Positions 26,078 through 34,384 of a DNA stretch of 55,723 nt are shown piece after piece (the stretch's first letter is position 1; the number at the start of each line of letters is the position of its first letter). The DNA is taken from positions 1 through 55,723 of the forward strand of contig JABDCF010000013.1 in NCBI GenBank assembly GCA_013288235.1, read 5' to 3'. The position numbers and the translations under genes were made by a program. The stretch is from Bacteroidota bacterium (GTDB taxonomy: Bacteria; Bacteroidota; Bacteroidia; Sphingobacteriales; Sphingobacteriaceae). The notes under the pieces were generated by a model. It saw nothing but the letters and a program-made list of their open reading frames with translations, searched no databases and was not told the DNA's origin.

Positions 26078-27199
26078 TTAATTCGCAACCACAATCTGTG
26101 TAGGCTGTATTCCAGTTGTTAACGTGTATTCCAATTTGCCCGTTTTGTCAAATGCGTATAATGTGCCATTTGATGCTGAATTTTTACCATCGCCTACGTA
26201 CACTTCTCCTGTTGCAGGATTGGCAGCTATACATGTAGGTTGGATAAATGATGTTCCGTCAATAACAAAGGCAGCGCAGGTGTGCGTTATACTGTTATAA
26301 GCGATTAGCTGATTTTTTACATTAAAAAAGTAGGCAAAGTTTCCTTGCGCTGCTAAAGTTAAATTATTTTGTAGTAGCCCCTGCTTTTGTTGAACTGATA
26401 CCGTATTTGTATTACTGTTAATTATAGTCAGCCCTCCATTAAAATTGTTCAATTCAGCAGTTACTGTTCCATTATACCCAATATAATTACCACCATCGTC
26501 ATCAAATGGCGAAAGCGTGTATACATTTCCATTACCATCAGCGGCCACGGTTATTGGCTCTGGTATAACCGTAAATACTGCGGCAGACAAAGTTAATGTG
26601 GCTAAATCAATTACCGATACGGAGCCAGCCATATTATTATAACCACTAGCTACATATAATTTATCGTTTGCTACCGCTATACCTGAACCTCCAACAGCAT
26701 TTATAGTTTTTGTTACAGCAAAGTTTGTAGTATCATATACTGTTATACCGGCACAGGTTAAAAATAAATTATCCTTGTAAAACGCAACTCCGGTGGAAGG
26801 GTTATTGCTGTTGTTAATTTTAACCTGTTTAATTAATTTACTTGTTTTAGCATCAACAACTGTCATTGTACCGAAACTGATAATGTACATTTTTGAACCG
26901 TAAATATATAAATTGGTGCCCCCGCTTATTGGCGTTCCGTTAGCCATACTATATTGATCAGTGATAAGTTTTTTTGAAGCGGGGTTATAGTTCATTAATG
27001 AACCAGGGGTATAATGAGGCACGTTCTCGCCGGAAGCAGTATCAAGAGTATACCCATTTAATTCCCCGCCGCTGAGTACAAATATGTTGACAGGCGCGGC
27101 AGAGCCTGTTGCTGGCGCCATGTTGTCTTTATGGCACGAAGCCAGTGCAATTAGTAAAGCTAATACAATTACAAAAGATTTTTTTTTTGATGTTTTCAT
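26078..27199 (-). CDS. Lipoprotein with YncE/DUF5074-like beta-propeller
   Basis: 373 residues. An N-terminal lipoprotein signal (ALLIALASC, Cys near 22) is followed by a beta-propeller of repeated strands: MYIISFGTMTVVDAKTSKLI, NLFLTCAGITVYDTTNF, KLYVASGYNNMAGSVSVIDL, GEVYVGDGKN. These match the DUF5074/YncE-like propellers found on Bacteroidota surfaces, often beside TonB-dependent receptors; binding of a small ligand or metal complex is a common guess. Here the nearest receptor operon lies 1.2 kb upstream on the same strand, separated by a 522-bp gap with a hairpin. Function unknown. Confidence 0.8.
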   Translation of the reverse strand: MKTSKKKSFVIVLALLIALASCHKDNMAPATGSAAPVNIFVLSGGELNGYTLDTASGENVPHYTPGSLMNYNPASKKLITDQYSMANGTPISGGTNLYIYGSKMYIISFGTMTVVDAKTSKLIKQVKINNSNNPSTGVAFYKDNLFLTCAGITVYDTTNFAVTKTINAVGGSGIAVANDKLYVASGYNNMAGSVSVIDLATLTLSAAVFTVIPEPITVAADGNGNVYTLSPFDDDGGNYIGYNGTVTAELNNFNGGLTIINSNTNTVSVQQKQGLLQNNLTLAAQGNFAYFFNVKNQLIAYNSITHTCAAFVIDGTSFIQPTCIAANPATGEVYVGDGKNSASNGTLYAFDKTGKLEYTLTTGIQPTQIVVAN

Positions 27200-27721
27200 G
27201 ATATACCATTTTTAATAGTCTTGTTAGTGGATTTAAGGGATGCACGTAAAGGGGCAATTGTTTACCTACAAATGTGGACAGGCAAAAAATCAAACCATAT
27301 TATTTTACATGAAGCAGGGGTATTGCTTGATGAATGATGATAATTGTTCGTGCATGTGAGCAGCAATAGCTTTGTGATTAATGGGTTAAGGTATATTTTG
27401 CTTGATTTTATGGCAAGATTTAAAGATGTGAATGTATGTTCGGCAATACGGTAGCCAATGCGTTGCACATGGCTTGCGCCTGCTTTTTTTTGACCGTTAA
27501 ATTACCCATCGGAATGCCAGGATAGGCAAAATGATTAATTTGCGCCCGGACTTATCGATTATTGAAACCTCCCTTAAAATTAACTTATTTGATAGCATCG
27601 GGCATGATGAATATTTTGGAACATGCTCAGTTTATACATGACTCATATGATATTTAAGCCACCCGGATTGCCAGGTGGCTTAAATATCCCGGCATTTGTT
27701 GAATACGGCCTTTAGTATTTC
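27200..27721. other. 522-bp intergenic region
   Basis: Between two leftward genes. It holds the hairpin at 27650-27687 near the SCO gene end. No exact TAnnTTTG near the lipoprotein start, no recognisable cobalamin or other riboswitch, and no convincing gene were seen. Confidence 0.5.
27650..27687 (-). terminator. Hairpin after the SCO1-like gene
   Basis: ATATTTAAGCCACC and GGTGGCTTAAATAT form a perfect 14-bp stem with a 10-base loop, 34 bases beyond the stop at 27722. The tail is A/T-rich rather than a pure T-run. Confidence 0.65.
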
Positions 27722-28366
27722 TTATTTACGGTACTCCAGTAGCAAAGTGTCCATATCTTTCATAAGCGTGGCCACTTGCTCATCGCTGGTGCCGTCGTAA
27801 ACGCCGCGCATTCTCTTTTCTCTGTCCACTAAAACCAGGAAACCTTCATGGGCAAATCCGCCCGGTCCCTTCGTATCATCATCAACCGATACCTGGTAAT
27901 CGTTTTTAGCAAGCGAATAAATGGATTGTTTACTGCCCCATAAAAACTCCCATTGAGTCCCTTCAACGCCCAGCTTTTTAGCGTATTGCTTTAGCTTCCA
28001 AGGCCTGTCGTGTATCGTGTCAATGGTATGCGATATTAATTTTACTTCCGCGTTATTGCTGTATTTTTGATAAACCTTCAGCATGTTGCGCTGAATTATC
28101 GGGCAGACATCCGGGCAACTGATGAAAAAGAAATCAGCTACATAAATTTTGCCGTCAAAGTCATGACCAGTCACTACTGTACTATCCTGGTTAACAAACC
28201 GGAATTGAGGGATAGTTTTGTAGATGGTATCAACAATTGTTTTGCCATCTACAGTTTTCTGAACGGGCTTTCTGATACCAAGGATAGGTAAGTTTTGAAC
28301 GTCGGGACTGCTGCATGAGCATAGCATCGCTGTTATAAGCGATATTAATATTATTTTTCTTTTCAT
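27722..28366 (-). CDS. SCO1/SenC-family copper protein (lipoprotein)
   Basis: 214 residues. A lipoprotein signal (LISLITAMLCSCSS, Cys ~18) anchors a thioredoxin-fold SCO domain. The copper ligands are all present: CPDVC (Cys84, Cys88) in DFFFISCPDVCPIIQRNML and His173 in GGFAHEGFLVLVD. SCO proteins deliver copper to the CuA site of cytochrome oxidase or act as thiol-disulfide reductases. No oxidase genes are in the window. It is the last gene of the operon behind a ZnuD-like receptor (30-base gap), pointing to a role in copper or zinc acquisition or handling. Confidence 0.92.
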   Translation of the reverse strand: MKRKIILISLITAMLCSCSSPDVQNLPILGIRKPVQKTVDGKTIVDTIYKTIPQFRFVNQDSTVVTGHDFDGKIYVADFFFISCPDVCPIIQRNMLKVYQKYSNNAEVKLISHTIDTIHDRPWKLKQYAKKLGVEGTQWEFLWGSKQSIYSLAKNDYQVSVDDDTKGPGGFAHEGFLVLVDREKRMRGVYDGTSDEQVATLMKDMDTLLLEYRK

Positions 28367-28396
28367 TTTTTTGAAGTATGATTTTAATTTTTTTGT

Positions 28397-30898
28397 TTAA
28401 TAATGCATTTCGTTGCTTTCGCTTGTTGCTTTAGCTTTACCGTCAGCAGTTCCAAATGGGATAATAAGTTTAAAGCTGATATTCCGGCCCATATTATAAA
28501 TGCCCTGGTTTTGCCGTGTTACAGTAACTGGCTGCCCGTTATATGCCAGGAAGTACTGCGCAAGATTTAAATGGTCGGCGTAGGCAACATTTGTGAGATT
28601 GGTACAATTGACATATAAAGAACATAGCACCTTACCCGTTTTAGCATTTACAAAATTGGTACCAACCCCTGCGTTAAACAGCGTGTAGGCGGCAGATGGA
28701 ATCTCGGTATAAAGCGCGCTGTAAATATCATTCTGCGCCCAGTCGTGTTGCAGGCCAAGCTTAATATAAGTTCCCTGAAGTATTGAGTTATGCCTGTCAT
28801 CAAGCCTGAACTTAATTTCGGAGGTTAAATGTGGTGCAGGTATCCATGGAATATGACTGGTGGAATCTGATGAATTAGGTAGATGGGAATAAATGTAGGT
28901 GAACCCATTATCTATTTCCAGCCATTTGGCGCCAGATGGATGGATGTTCAAATAGCCCGAAATCCCGGTAATAATAGCAGTATTTGAAGATACATACTGG
29001 TAAACCGGGTACCCCTGCGACACAGAATCGGTACGGTCGGCAAAAATGAAGTTGCTGATGTGATTGTAAAACCCGTCTGCTTCAAAGCTGACATCCCTAC
29101 CGTTATAGCCATAGGCAATGTCAACCTGGTAACCTTGCTCGGCTTTTAGGTTTATGTTTCCGAGTTGCACTGCATTTGAGCCAATGTTGAGTCCGTTGCT
29201 GGTTAGTTCGTTAATGGCCGGGGCACGGTAGCTTTTCGAAATGTTGAGCTTTACATAATTATTATCAGGTAGCCGATAGGATGCGCCGATGCTGCCCGAC
29301 GGGCCGGTATAAGTATTGTTAAACCCGGTGAACTGAACCATAGAGCCAGGGGTTCCCGACGGAACGATGCTACCAGCGCCGTTGAGTGACATGGCATCCC
29401 CAACAAAATCTGTCCGGTCAAAGCGAAGTCCGCCGCTGAGGGTAAGGTTGTTAAAGTTTTTTTCAATTATAGCATAGCCGCCAATTTCGAAGTTGGTGTA
29501 ATTAGGTATTTCATAGTCTGCTACGTATGGCGCAGGCGGAGCAGCGCCATTGTGTTGAAATTCGTAGATGCCATTAATGCCCGTAGTAAGTTTCAACCCT
29601 GATTGGCCACCTGCTAACTGGTATTTTAAGGAGTAGGGGATATCGTTTACCAGCAAATTGCCGGAACCGACGATGCCTGTGTCAATATCATGGTGAACGC
29701 TTTGCGTAAAACCAATATCAAAACCAATTCTGCCTTTGCCAACGTTAATACTGTTTTGCCACCATGCCTGGTATTCATCCAATATCTTGTCGCCGGCAAT
29801 GTTTGCTGCATAGGATAAAAAATCGGACCTTGTAGGATAAACCTGCCCATTTTGCGGGGTATCGAACATGAAACGACCCGTGCTGTCACGGTTGCCATCC
29901 GGTACTTCGATCCGCCTGTGAAGGGCGCTCAAAGTGAGGCGCGAATATCCCCAGGACCTGTTGAGGCCAAGGGTTAACCGGGCGTTTACCTGGTTCCAGG
30001 CGGTGCCCCACACAAAGCCATCTTTAGGGTCCGAATAACTATGCGCTTCTTCGCCACTCGTCGTAAGGGCCCATACAAAACCATTATGATTACCTGCTAC
30101 ATGTAAGGATGTTCCTAAGTAGCCATTGTTTGTATGATATTCTGTAAGCAGGCTTCCGGCTACTACTCCATTTTCGGGTAATGGTTCAGATTTAAAACTA
30201 ATTACCCCTGCCGCTGCACTTGCGCCATATTGCAACGACGCAGGCCCACGGATAACTTCCGCAGCATATACCGCATAAGGATCTATTAAAATACCGTGGT
30301 CGTCGCCCCATTGAAAGTCTTCTTGTGGCACGCCATCCATAAGTGTCAACACACGGTCGAACCCAAGTCCGTTAATCTGCGGCTTGGTTGTGCCCGCACC
30401 CTCAGTTGTTTCATTGATGCCCGGTTGCGCAGCTATTTCATCAATAGCCGTGTTTGAGACGTCTTGTAACATCATATTATGGGTAACTACCGTTATGGGT
30501 ATAGTTGCCCGCTGTTTGGTTGTAGTGTTGCCAAGGGCTGTTACCACAACATCGGCCAATTCATAATTGGAGGCCGATAGTTTAAAATCAACAGAATAGG
30601 TATTGCCGAGGTCAATTACTTTGGTGGCGCTTGCATAACCTATTGCGGTTACTTCGACCAAATATTCGCCCTTGGGTAGCTGTTTTAATACATAAATACC
30701 ACTGGTGTCAGTGCTTGCCCCGATTTTTAGATCGGGGATAGTGATGGTCGCACCAGGTATTGGCAAACCAGTACTTTTGTCGGTTATTTTACCCGCTATC
30801 CTGCCGTTGCCCGTTATTGGGATGGCCAATACAGATGCGCTGAACAATAAAAATAATAGTATATAAAATAGCTTAATAAAGCCTGGTTTAGTTTTCAT
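28397..30898 (-). CDS. TonB-dependent receptor, ZnuD-like plug
   Basis: 833 residues from the ATG at 30898. The frame is open further upstream, but only this start gives a signal peptide (FYILLFLLFSASVLA). Residues ~32-110 are a carboxypeptidase-regulatory-like domain (RIAGKITDKSTGLPIPGATI), ~115-225 the plug (QPGINETTEGAGTTKPQING, VIRGPASLQYGASAAAGVIS), and the rest a 22-strand-type barrel ending near ISFKLIIPFG with a short tail. The plug carries GDDHGILIDPYAVYAAEVIRG, like the DH-containing plug of ZnuD zinc receptors, where Asp-His bind zinc. With SCO1 downstream, the substrate may be zinc or copper; this is inference. Outer membrane. No SusD partner. Confidence 0.88.
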   Translation of the reverse strand: MKTKPGFIKLFYILLFLLFSASVLAIPITGNGRIAGKITDKSTGLPIPGATITIPDLKIGASTDTSGIYVLKQLPKGEYLVEVTAIGYASATKVIDLGNTYSVDFKLSASNYELADVVVTALGNTTTKQRATIPITVVTHNMMLQDVSNTAIDEIAAQPGINETTEGAGTTKPQINGLGFDRVLTLMDGVPQEDFQWGDDHGILIDPYAVYAAEVIRGPASLQYGASAAAGVISFKSEPLPENGVVAGSLLTEYHTNNGYLGTSLHVAGNHNGFVWALTTSGEEAHSYSDPKDGFVWGTAWNQVNARLTLGLNRSWGYSRLTLSALHRRIEVPDGNRDSTGRFMFDTPQNGQVYPTRSDFLSYAANIAGDKILDEYQAWWQNSINVGKGRIGFDIGFTQSVHHDIDTGIVGSGNLLVNDIPYSLKYQLAGGQSGLKLTTGINGIYEFQHNGAAPPAPYVADYEIPNYTNFEIGGYAIIEKNFNNLTLSGGLRFDRTDFVGDAMSLNGAGSIVPSGTPGSMVQFTGFNNTYTGPSGSIGASYRLPDNNYVKLNISKSYRAPAINELTSNGLNIGSNAVQLGNINLKAEQGYQVDIAYGYNGRDVSFEADGFYNHISNFIFADRTDSVSQGYPVYQYVSSNTAIITGISGYLNIHPSGAKWLEIDNGFTYIYSHLPNSSDSTSHIPWIPAPHLTSEIKFRLDDRHNSILQGTYIKLGLQHDWAQNDIYSALYTEIPSAAYTLFNAGVGTNFVNAKTGKVLCSLYVNCTNLTNVAYADHLNLAQYFLAYNGQPVTVTRQNQGIYNMGRNISFKLIIPFGTADGKAKATSESNEMHY

Positions 30899-31052
30899 GA
30901 AAATCAGTAAAATGATATAAATTTTATTGATGAACATTGCCTTTGACGGCATTAGGTGCGATGTTTTTGCACGAACTGCGGTGGATGCAATAGAGCCAGC
31001 AGGACGGAAAACCGCCTGTTTTACAAATTGCAAAGGCAAATAAAGAAGGGAT

Positions 31053-31424
31053 TTAGCCCAACTGAGGGGGCTGGAAGATGGGGAGGTCAACAACAGGCAA
31101 AGCAATGCGGTGATTGGGCACCTGCATTACCTGCAATACCTGCGAATAAAACCGGATATCGGGCTTTTTGCTGACAAAGGCTTCCTGGAAAAGATTTTTT
31201 TGCGACCGGCGTTCATCATTTTTCTCTTTTTCCTGCGCCAGCTTTATCTTTTTTATGAAATAGCATTTGCCATTACAGTGCAGCCATGGTTTATCCCGGT
31301 TTTCGCAAAGGTGCGTGGCGATGTAATTTCTATTCAACTCAAAGCCCGCATAAATAAATAAGCGGGAAAAATTGGCAGAAACCGACGCAACGATAAGTAA
31401 GTAAGCAATAAAGTGGCGTACCAT
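31053..31424 (-). CDS. Small membrane-anchored protein with CxGKC motif, metal-uptake operon
   Basis: 123 residues. A hydrophobic N-terminus (FIAYLLIVASVSANFSRLFI) is followed by HLCENRDKPWLHCNGKCYFI, containing the conserved C...CNGKC cysteines, then a charged helix (KKIKLAQEKEKNDERRSQKN). Proteins of this pattern occur next to TonB-dependent receptors in Bacteroidota; their function is unknown, and metal or heme handling is a guess. The gene starts the apparent operon with the receptor (154 bases downstream) and SCO1. A -7 box lies only 8-15 bases before the ATG, implying an almost leaderless mRNA. Confidence 0.72.
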   Translation of the reverse strand: MVRHFIAYLLIVASVSANFSRLFIYAGFELNRNYIATHLCENRDKPWLHCNGKCYFIKKIKLAQEKEKNDERRSQKNLFQEAFVSKKPDIRFYSQVLQVMQVPNHRIALPVVDLPIFQPPQLG

Positions 31425-31431
31425 ATTGCCG

Positions 31432-31439
31432 CAAAGTTA
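31432..31439 (-). promoter_or_regulatory. -7 box (TAACTTTG) of the metal-uptake operon
   Basis: An exact TAnnTTTG on the minus strand, ending 7 bases before the ATG at 31424. Transcription would begin at or next to the start codon. A second TTTG lies 12 bases upstream of the box, too close for a standard -33. Confidence 0.5.
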
Positions 31440-31526
31440 ACGCGATGCGGTCAAAGGTGTTATGATGAACGAAAATTTATTTAATTTATATTATCTCTAA
31501 ATAAGCAGGCAATGAACAAAAACACT

Positions 31527-31790
31527 TCAGCTATCTTTATGGCAGGTTTCAGGGATATTTATTTGTTGACGTACCCTTGTCAAAACAAAGGCAATATTAT
31601 CGTCAATCTCTTTTTCGCTTAGGTTATGATCGAATTTAATGTTATCCCAGTTGCTTAATATATTTTTCAGGGATGCTTCAATTCCTGGATTTTCACGAAG
31701 CAACTTGTTTAATTCAGCCAACTCCTTCCTGGTAGCTTCTTTGCCTGCTTTTTTTGCTGCAAGGGTTAAGATACGGGCCTCGGTATTCAT
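31527..31790 (-). CDS. Stand-alone small helical protein resembling a FecR N-terminal domain
   Basis: 87 residues without a signal peptide or membrane segment. The start RILTLAAKKAGKEATRKELA ELNKLLRENPG resembles the cytosolic N-terminal domain of FecR-type anti-sigma factors (L..k.aGeAt..El.eL..ll...). The rest (LSEKEIDDNIAFVLTRVRQQ) is helical. There is no transmembrane helix or FecR periplasmic domain, and no sigma factor gene beside it. It could be a truncated FecR, a free-standing sigma-binding domain or an unrelated helical protein. Solitary. Confidence 0.5.
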   Translation of the reverse strand: MNTEARILTLAAKKAGKEATRKELAELNKLLRENPGIEASLKNILSNWDNIKFDHNLSEKEIDDNIAFVLTRVRQQINIPETCHKDS

Positions 31791-32014
31791 ATTCTTATTG
31801 CAAACTGGTGGTTTTAATTACCAAAATAACCGCACCCGACACGAAGCTTTATTTACTTATTACCATGCAAGTGAAATCATCAGGATTTTTTTATATAAGA
31901 CAGTACAATTAAAAAAGCGTTGCAATTATTCTCAATTCCGCTAAAAAAATAGCCATCATAGAAAATCCCGCCACCAGCTAAGCTTATTTTGCAACATTAT
32001 AAAAAGAAAAAAGC

Positions 32015-32383
32015 CTATTTATCAGCGCGTTTTAGCGTAGTATGCAGCTTTGTCCCCTGGTAGGTTACCGTCATTGCAATTGAGTCGCCGTCGGCATAAT
32101 ATTTACCGCTATGCGGGATCGGGTTGCCATCGTCATCGTTGATATCGAAAGTGATGTCATTGCCATTTAATTTAATATGGTCAATTGGTTTCGGCTCTCC
32201 CTGTGCCTGGGCGGTGCCAGTTACCTTATCGCCATCAATATTAAAAACATAGGTTACCGGGTAATCGTTGCCATCAGGCGCCTTTATTGAGCCTGTCCAT
32301 TTACCGGCAATACCACCAATCGCCGCAAGGCAAACCATAAAACAACATACCAATGCTGTAGTTGTAAAAGCTCGTGTTTTCAT
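32015..32383 (-). CDS. Secreted ~120-residue beta-rich protein, tandem copy 4
   Basis: 122 residues from the ATG at 32383; upstream codons in the frame give no sensible signal peptide, while this start gives one (AFTTTALVCCFMVCLAAIGG). Mature part: GKWTGSIKAPDGNDYPVTYV, FNIDGDKVTGTAQAQGEPKP, SGKYYADGDSIAMTV, KLHTTLKRADK. It is a small beta-barrel-like or lipocalin-like domain seen widely in Bacteroidota, without known function. It is one of four leftward tandem copies. The copies share GKWTG, (F/N)xDGxKxTGT, HxGK(Y/F)Y and HTTLKR. Confidence 0.72.
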   Translation of the reverse strand: MKTRAFTTTALVCCFMVCLAAIGGIAGKWTGSIKAPDGNDYPVTYVFNIDGDKVTGTAQAQGEPKPIDHIKLNGNDITFDINDDDGNPIPHSGKYYADGDSIAMTVTYQGTKLHTTLKRADK

Positions 32384-32473
32384 AATTTGAATTTTTAATA
32401 TGATGCAGGATATATAAAAATGGTTACAGCAAACGACGGATTTTAGTATAAATATTTTGAAAAGCTGATAAAT

Positions 32474-32502
32474 AAAAAAAGCCTCGCACAAGGCAAAGCT
32501 TT
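32474..32502 (-). terminator. Terminator after tandem copy 3
   Basis: On the minus strand AAAGCTTTGCCT can pair with AGGCTTT (three bases bulged), followed by a T-run. It lies 33 bases beyond the stop at 32535. Confidence 0.55.
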
Positions 32503-32534
32503 CCTAAATTTTTATGAACAGGAGCGATAAATAA

Positions 32535-32903
32535 TTATTTAGCGTCGCGTTTTAATGTAGTATGTAATTTCTGGCCGCCAAAATCTATGTCCATGCCAAC
32601 TGAATCAGCATCGGGATAAAATTTGCCGGTATGTTTATAATCTGCCCCGTTAACAGAAACACTAAATGTAAAATCTGTTGCACTTATTAATTTCCCTTCA
32701 GTTATTGCAATTTCGCCCTCCGGGGTTGCAGCAGTACCGGTTAATTTACCGCTGTCGGTTTTAAAAACATAAGTGAGGGGAATCTCGTTACCATCAGGTG
32801 TTTTAAGGGTTCCTGTCCATTTACCGGCTAAGCTGCCCGCTATTGCAAAGCAAACCATAACGAAGCATACGAGGGCTACTGTTGTGAAGATCTTTTTTTT
32901 CAT
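32535..32903 (-). CDS. Secreted ~120-residue beta-rich protein, tandem copy 3
   Basis: 122 residues with a signal peptide (FTTVALVCFVMVCFAIAGS). Mature domain: AGKWTGTLKTPDGNEIPLTY, FKTDSGKLTGTAATPEGEIA, GKLISATDFTFSVSVNGADY, HTGKFYPDADSVGMDIDFGG, KLHTTLKRDAK. Same family as its three neighbours; the signal peptide is almost the same as in copy 4, so duplication is recent or conversion acts. Each gene has its own ~140-150-bp spacer. Function unknown. Confidence 0.72.
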   Translation of the reverse strand: MKKKIFTTVALVCFVMVCFAIAGSLAGKWTGTLKTPDGNEIPLTYVFKTDSGKLTGTAATPEGEIAITEGKLISATDFTFSVSVNGADYKHTGKFYPDADSVGMDIDFGGQKLHTTLKRDAK

Positions 32904-32970
32904 GATTTAGTTTTTTTATAAGATGAAGTATTTGGCTTTCTGTTACAACCAAGGTATGATTTAATCGTGA

Positions 32971-33050
32971 GAATCAAGAACCAAGAACCAAAGTAGGAAG
33001 CGCCAATAGTTTTCCTTTTATCCTGGCTTTTGATTCTTGCTTCCTGGCTC
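32971..33050. repeat. Low-complexity inverted repeat between tandem copies 2 and 3
   Basis: GAATCAAGAACCAAGAACCAAA on the left faces CTTTTGATTCTTGCTTCCTGG on the right. The arms match only in part. It looks like one of the degenerate palindromic intergenic repeats common in this genome. Confidence 0.4.
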
Positions 33051-33056
33051 TATTAT

Positions 33057-33422
33057 TTATTTAGGCCTTGTAAGTTTAATATGTCCTTTATTGCCTTCGA
33101 AGGTTACATCCAGGCCAACCGAATCGGCGGGGTTATAGTATTTTCCTTTGTGTGCGTAAGTAATGCCCTGTACAGTAACGCTAAAGCTTACGTTATCACC
33201 GGTTACTTTACCGCTATCGATAGGTACACTCATTCCCGATGTTTCAAGCGTGCCGGTTAATTTATCGCCATCAATTTTAAATGAGTAGGTAAGTGGGTAA
33301 GCATTGCCATCAGGGGCATTAAATGTTGCCGACCATTGGCCGCTCATATCCGCTATTACAGCTGCAAAGCAAACTGCAAAAAAACATAACAAGAGGGTTG
33401 TAGTAACTATCTTTCTTTTCAT
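33057..33422 (-). CDS. Secreted ~120-residue beta-rich protein, tandem copy 2
   Basis: 121 residues with a signal peptide (VTTTLLLCFFAVCFAAVIA). Mature domain: SGQWSATFNAPDGNAYPLTY, FKIDGDKLTGTLETSGMSVP, GKVTGDNVSFSVTVQGITYA, HKGKYYNPADSVGLDVTFEG, KGHIKLTRPK. It keeps the family frame but has GQWSA for GKWTG and HIKLTR for HTTLKR, so it is the most divergent copy. Function unknown. Confidence 0.72.
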   Translation of the reverse strand: MKRKIVTTTLLLCFFAVCFAAVIADMSGQWSATFNAPDGNAYPLTYSFKIDGDKLTGTLETSGMSVPIDSGKVTGDNVSFSVTVQGITYAHKGKYYNPADSVGLDVTFEGNKGHIKLTRPK

Positions 33423-33561
33423 GATGCAGGGATTTTTATCTAAGATAGAGATAAATGAGAAAATGTTACATCCGGCCAGAAGTTTTTTTAAGGTGTACCA
33501 TTCATCTTACATTTTTTAAAAAATGTATTAAGACCCAAAAGGACCAGGGCGCTTTAACCTT

Positions 33562-33918
33562 TTATTGCGCCCTTTTCAGCGTGGTATGTGCCCGCGCATC
33601 GCCAAGGCTGATATCTACCCCAACCGAATCGCCGTAAAAACGACCGCTATGGTCAATTTCCATATTGTTTATTACAACGTTAAAGCTAATGCTGTCGCCG
33701 GTAATTTTGCCATCGTTTATCGGCAGGTCGCCTTTTGGCGTTTTTGCAGTGCCCGATAACTGGTTACCGTCAATTTTAAAGTTGTAAAGCAACGGGTATT
33801 CATCGCCCTGGTCGGTTTTTAGTAAACCTGTCCATTTGCCGTTCAGGTTTTCGTTGGTTGCCGAAGCATAAAAAAAGCAGGTCAGAAATAAGAAAGTGGT
33901 TAAGATCCTTGTTTTCAT
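33562..33918 (-). CDS. Secreted ~120-residue beta-rich protein, tandem copy 1
   Basis: 118 residues with a signal peptide (ILTTFLFLTCFFYASA). Mature domain: NGKWTGLLKTDQGDEYPLLY, FKIDGNQLSGTAKTPKGDLP, GKITGDSISFNVVINNMEID, HSGRFYGDSVGVDISLGDAR, HTTLKRAQ. First gene of the tandem set in the direction of transcription, with a -7 box 19 bases before the ATG. Function unknown; a lipocalin-like fold is a guess from length and beta pattern. Confidence 0.74.
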   Translation of the reverse strand: MKTRILTTFLFLTCFFYASATNENLNGKWTGLLKTDQGDEYPLLYNFKIDGNQLSGTAKTPKGDLPINDGKITGDSISFNVVINNMEIDHSGRFYGDSVGVDISLGDARAHTTLKRAQ

Positions 33919-33936
33919 TATTGTAATTTTTTGCTA

Positions 33937-33944
33937 CAAAAGTA
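33937..33944 (-). promoter_or_regulatory. -7 box (TACTTTTG) before the tandem secreted-protein genes
   Basis: An exact TAnnTTTG on the minus strand, 19 bases from the ATG at 33918. No clear -33 match. Confidence 0.4.
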
Positions 33945-34102
33945 TGGTTGCCATTAAAGCTTATCATAAACTGTATGTTAAGTTTTTGTATTGAGTTATT
34001 TACATTTAAGAATTTATTAACATCGGAAAGATTGTTAACAATATAGAGAGGGTGCCTGATAGGAAAAGAAAGTCTTTGGGGCGTGGCGAAAGTAGAATGC
34101 GG

Positions 34103-34378
34103 CTAAACTAATTGTTCCTTTGAAGTGTAGATGATAGGTTCACCCAAATCAGCTTCTAACTTCGCTAAGGTTTTAAGCGTTAAATTATGACTGCCTTTTA
34201 GCCATTTATTGATTTCCGATGGCTTTTTGTTGAATTTTTCAGCAAGAGATTTTTGGGTATAGCCTTTTGCAATTAATATTTGGTTAATCCGTAATACTAT
34301 ATGAGTGTACTGGCGTACAAATATCCGTTCTTCTTCCGGGGTTTCGCTTTGGATTCTATCGGCAACTTTGCTTCTCAT
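34103..34378 (-). CDS. XRE-family HTH regulator (third gene of NTPase operon)
   Basis: 91 residues with one Cro/CI-type helix-turn-helix at ~40-62 (GYTQKSLAEKFNKKPSEINK WLKG) and flanking helices (ETPEEERIFVRQYTHIVLRI, TLKTLAKLEADLGEPI). The size and shape resemble HigA-like antitoxin regulators, but no small toxin gene is adjacent. The start is 6 bases after the stop of the upstream NTPase gene, so the three genes form one operon. The palindromes in the operon promoter make autorepression by this protein the simplest idea (inference). Confidence 0.85.
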   Translation of the reverse strand: MRSKVADRIQSETPEEERIFVRQYTHIVLRINQILIAKGYTQKSLAEKFNKKPSEINKWLKGSHNLTLKTLAKLEADLGEPIIYTSKEQLV

Positions 34379-34384
34379 TTTAGG

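Noticed and set aside
27262..27468. 68-residue minus-strand frame in the 27.2-27.7 kb gap
   Set aside because: No signal peptide, no domain, low-complexity residues; looks like chance.
27480..27650. Possible cobalamin-type riboswitch before the beta-propeller lipoprotein
   Set aside because: The characteristic conserved boxes could not be found on either strand.
30899..31105. 69-residue N-terminal extension of the TonB-dependent receptor frame
   Set aside because: It overlaps the CxGKC gene and would bury the signal peptide; the ATG at 30898 fits better.
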